Shown here piece by piece: positions 61,288 to 64,000 of a DNA stretch of 64,000 nt. Both the position numbers and the translations under genes were made by a program. Each line of letters opens with the position of its first letter. Position 1 is the first letter of the stretch. The DNA lies in NCBI RefSeq assembly GCF_030704535.1, contig NC_081821.1, positions 7,083,001-7,147,000 on the forward strand, read 5' to 3'. The notes under the pieces were generated by a model, which did no database searches, had not been told where the DNA came from, and saw nothing but the letters and a program-made list of their open reading frames with translations. Source of the DNA: Vitis vinifera (taxonomy: Eukaryota > Streptophyta > Magnoliopsida > Vitales > Vitaceae).

Positions 61288-61570
61288 GGGTGAATGTAGT
61301 GGACCATCTTATCCACAAATGATTTATTTATTTATTTATTTTAAAATGTTAGTGTATTTATGGAACAAGGGCGATGTGGAAACTTATTAGAAGCCAAAGG
61401 GAAGGGTTGGCAGAGGGTTTGACTTTTAAAGGATGCAAAGCAGCTGATTGGGGTCAACACACTTCACCCCTACAATCACACCGCATTCAATCTTGTGTCG
61501 GAGCTCGTCCTCACCTCTACCGCCCACGTGTCCGTTCTTCACGTGATTTATACGTGGTCTCTTCCGCCCA
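61270..61570. promoter_or_regulatory. Cluster of G-box/ABRE-like ACGTG motifs
   Basis: GCCACGTGTAGC near 61,274, GCCCACGTGTCC near 61,522, TTCACGTGATT near 61,538 and ATACGTGGTC near 61,550. These are core sites for plant bZIP and bHLH factors (abscisic acid, light). No promoter-proximal gene can be assigned inside the window, so this may serve a gene beyond it. Confidence 0.4.
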
Positions 61571-62180
61571 ATTAATCACTGTGATGACAGGTGTCAATAC
61601 CGACAAACTCCACCACAGCCCTCGAGCCTCACGATCTTGACACCTGGTCATCGACGCAAACTACTCACTTGGGTGGTGGGCCCTCTCCCCTGGATTTCTA
61701 CTGTTTTTAAAATATCCCGTCATCCATTTGGGGCTTCTCGAAGCCCAACCATTGTAGGTTGTGTACTCTTTAAATATTTTGCCATGTGGGCTTGTTGCTT
61801 GCCATACATTTGTACGGGTACCCCTTGCTCTGGGCCGGATCGGGGGTGTGGGCCCTAAAGTACATGTGGGCTCCTAGTTGTTTGACAAATGGAGGGATTC
61901 TTTAATGTCATTCATTGTAAGCTTTTGTTTCTTGTTTTTTCTTCTTTTATAATTGAAGGTGATTTCCAGACATCGAAGTGGTTTGAGCGATGACTCATCG
62001 AGATGGATGATTGGATGGTTACTTTATGAATTTAATGTCACAAACCAGTCGAACGGGACTTGAGAAGTAGGTGGTAAGATGATTGACGAGAAGTCCTTAC
62101 TTCTCTTAAGATAAAATGGTAGTATTGCATTGCCATTTCTAGGGTGGATATTTGAAGCAAGCTTAGAGTGCATTTCAAAA
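61571..62180. other. Intergenic
   Basis: No gene seen. One open frame over 61,637-61,858 has no recognisable protein features. Confidence 0.4.
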
Positions 62181-63035
62181 TGTTGTTTTAAATTGAAGTA
62201 TTTTCTTCAAAAACGTTTTTTTAAGTTAAAAATGTTTTTTAAAAACGTTATCAGAAACGATTCTTAATCTATTTATTAGTACTGAACAACTAATTTTCAT
62301 AAAAGCTTAAGATACATATTATGTTTGACAAAAAGGTTGATAACCGTTGTTGAATCATTAGAAGATGGATCCCAAAAATCAAATCCATTAATACTTGAAT
62401 AACATTTGGAGACATATATCACCATTTGATGGACAAGAAATAAAAGAACGTTGGGGGTAGTTGTTGTTTTAAATTAGAATGTTGTCTTCAAAAATATTTT
62501 TTAAGTTAAAAATGTTTTTTAAAAATGCTATCAGAAACTATTCTTAATCTATTTGTTATTTGTTACTGTTGAACAACCAATTTTCTTAAAAGCTTAAAAT
62601 ATATATTATATTTGACAAAAAAGTTGGTAACCGTTGTTGAATCATTGGAAGATGGATCCCAAAAATCAAACCCATTAATACTTGAATAACATTTGGAGAC
62701 ATATATCACCATTTGATGGACAAGAAATAAAAGAACGTTGGGGGTAGTTGTTGTTTTAAATTAGAATGTTGTCTTCAAAAATATTTTTTAAGTTAAAAAT
62801 GTTTTTTAAAAATGCTATCAGAAACTATTCTTAATCTATTTGTTATTTGTTACTGTTGAACAACCAATTTTCTTAAAAGCTTAAAATATATATTTTGTTC
62901 GACAAAAAAGTTGGTAACCGTTATTGAATCATTGGAAGATGGATCCCAAAAATCAAACCCATTAATACTTGAACAATATTTGGAGACATGTATCACCATT
63001 TGATGGACAAGAGATAAAAGAACACTGGGGGTAGT
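62181..63035. repeat. Three tandem copies of a 281-287 bp unit
   Basis: Units begin TGTTGTTTTAAATT at 62,181, 62,462 and 62,749 and end GAACGTTGGGGGTAGT. Copies 2 and 3 differ at only a few sites while copy 1 is more diverged, so the last duplication is recent. Each contains a foldback-like AAAAATGTTTTTTAAAAA stretch. No coding capacity. Confidence 0.9.
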
Positions 63036-64000
63036 TGATAAAATTAACTAATATTGTTGGGTCTTGTGGAAGATGAAAGTTATATATATATATAGTCATT
63101 GCTTTCATTTGTTGATTCATTAATCTTTTCGACCATAAATATATTTTTATCTTTCGTTAATTATTAATGTAAGTTGACGTGATTATCCAATTGGCATCAC
63201 CACCTGTACCTCGCAACCATATCAGGCTTTCACCTCCTTAAATACTCTTCAAAACAACTGCACCATTTTGTTTGGCCACCAGCGCCAATACCAGCACCAA
63301 GTAGCTGGCGTGACTAATGCTGATGGCGAAGCCACTAAAGTCAGCATCCATTCCCATCTCTGCCTCTGCTTTCTATCACTGTTGTATGCGTTTGTTGCAG
63401 TCAAGTCCGCAGCCACAATTTGATTAAGAAAATGGTGAAGGATTCAGGGCCTTCTAATTCTACTTCTTATCTCATGTGAATCACACACAATCGACAAATC
63501 AACGTTCAGTCTATGAGTTGTGCTGACTTCACACTGTGTATCTTAAACGTTTTATTGTATGCTTCAAAGATACCATGTGCCCCACGGTTTGGAAACGCAT
63601 GCATAATTTTTTCTTTTTTTTCTTTTAATATTGTAGGAAATTTTATACAAGCTTGACATTGTTGATATCACTTAACATTTAAGATTTTATGTTGAATTGT
63701 TAATTTTAAGATATGATCAGATTCTTATGGTTGAAAAGTCATAAGTTGAGACCTCATTATGCTTATTTTATTTTCCAAGTTACGTACAAGGATTAAAATG
63801 TAACGCATACAAAATGTCTTGTGTAAAACGTGAACTTGTTTAAAAAAATTGTATATTAGAAAATAAAAATAAAAACCGACATCAACAAATTTTGATAAGT
63901 GCAATCTTACATATTATATCTTAAGCCATTATAAAGAAAAAGATAATTATATCCAAAAAATGATGTATAGTAAAAAATTTGCGGTTATAATTGTAGTAAT
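63036..64000. other. Intergenic, right end
   Basis: No gene can be supported. A CCAAT stretch near 63,188 and TTAAATA near 63,238 precede a 36-codon frame at about 63,319 (MLMAKPLKSASIPISASAF). This might be a first exon but has no recognisable partner. Confidence 0.3.

Noticed and set aside
62181-63035. Regular repeats considered as a CRISPR array
   Set aside because: Units are 281-287 bases with no short repeat and unique spacer pattern, and the DNA is from a plant nuclear genome.

Overview
The window is nuclear DNA from a flowering plant. Evidence is GT-AG introns, a tau-class glutathione transferase (GST) cluster, a DYW-type pentatricopeptide repeat (PPR) gene, a plastid-targeted hydrolase-fold gene, and plant Copia, CACTA, hAT-like and Tourist-like elements. 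From memory, the Copia pol protein and the 118-119 bp MITE family look like those of grapevine (Vitis). That species call is an inference.

Layout. At 1-1,300 lie decayed remnants of a GST locus. From about 1,413 to 50,194 there is a tandem duplication of one ancestral block: [GST-a, GST-b, intergenic DNA, PPR 5' end]. Copy A is 1,413-10,030. It holds GST-a (pseudogene), GST-b (intact, 5,124-5,977), an 806 bp solo LTR, and the first 28 codons of the PPR gene. Copy B starts at 10,031. It holds GST-a and GST-b (both broken) and ends in the complete PPR-DYW gene at 50,109-52,040. Only one of the four GST genes is open throughout.

Copy B was split by a 30.2 kb nested insertion. A Copia LTR retrotransposon (15,458-45,682, minus strand) has a 5 bp target duplication, and its empty site survives in copy A. 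It was itself interrupted by a 24,095 bp CACTA (En/Spm) transposon (19,146-43,240, minus strand) with CACTACAAGAAAAA termini and a 3 bp target duplication. The order of events is therefore block duplication, then Copia, then CACTA.

The CACTA element is the most notable object. It carries a TNP2 transposase gene with an open catalytic core but three lesions. It also carries a second gene whose exons join in consistent phase and encode an En/Spm-type domain followed by a Ulp1 (C48) SUMO-protease-like domain with His, Asp and Cys in place. It has subterminal repeats, and pieces of several unrelated host genes, some with introns retained: an LRR piece, a PPR-E gene, a three-exon unidentified gene, a GDSL lipase and an unidentified fragment.

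The right-hand end (52-64 kb) is ordinary gene space. It has the PPR gene, decayed copies of its 3' end, a four-exon chloroplast alpha/beta-hydrolase-fold gene whose nucleophile-elbow serine is replaced by glycine, several MITEs, and a 3 x 285 bp tandem repeat. All similarity statements come from reading the sequence; no database search was run.
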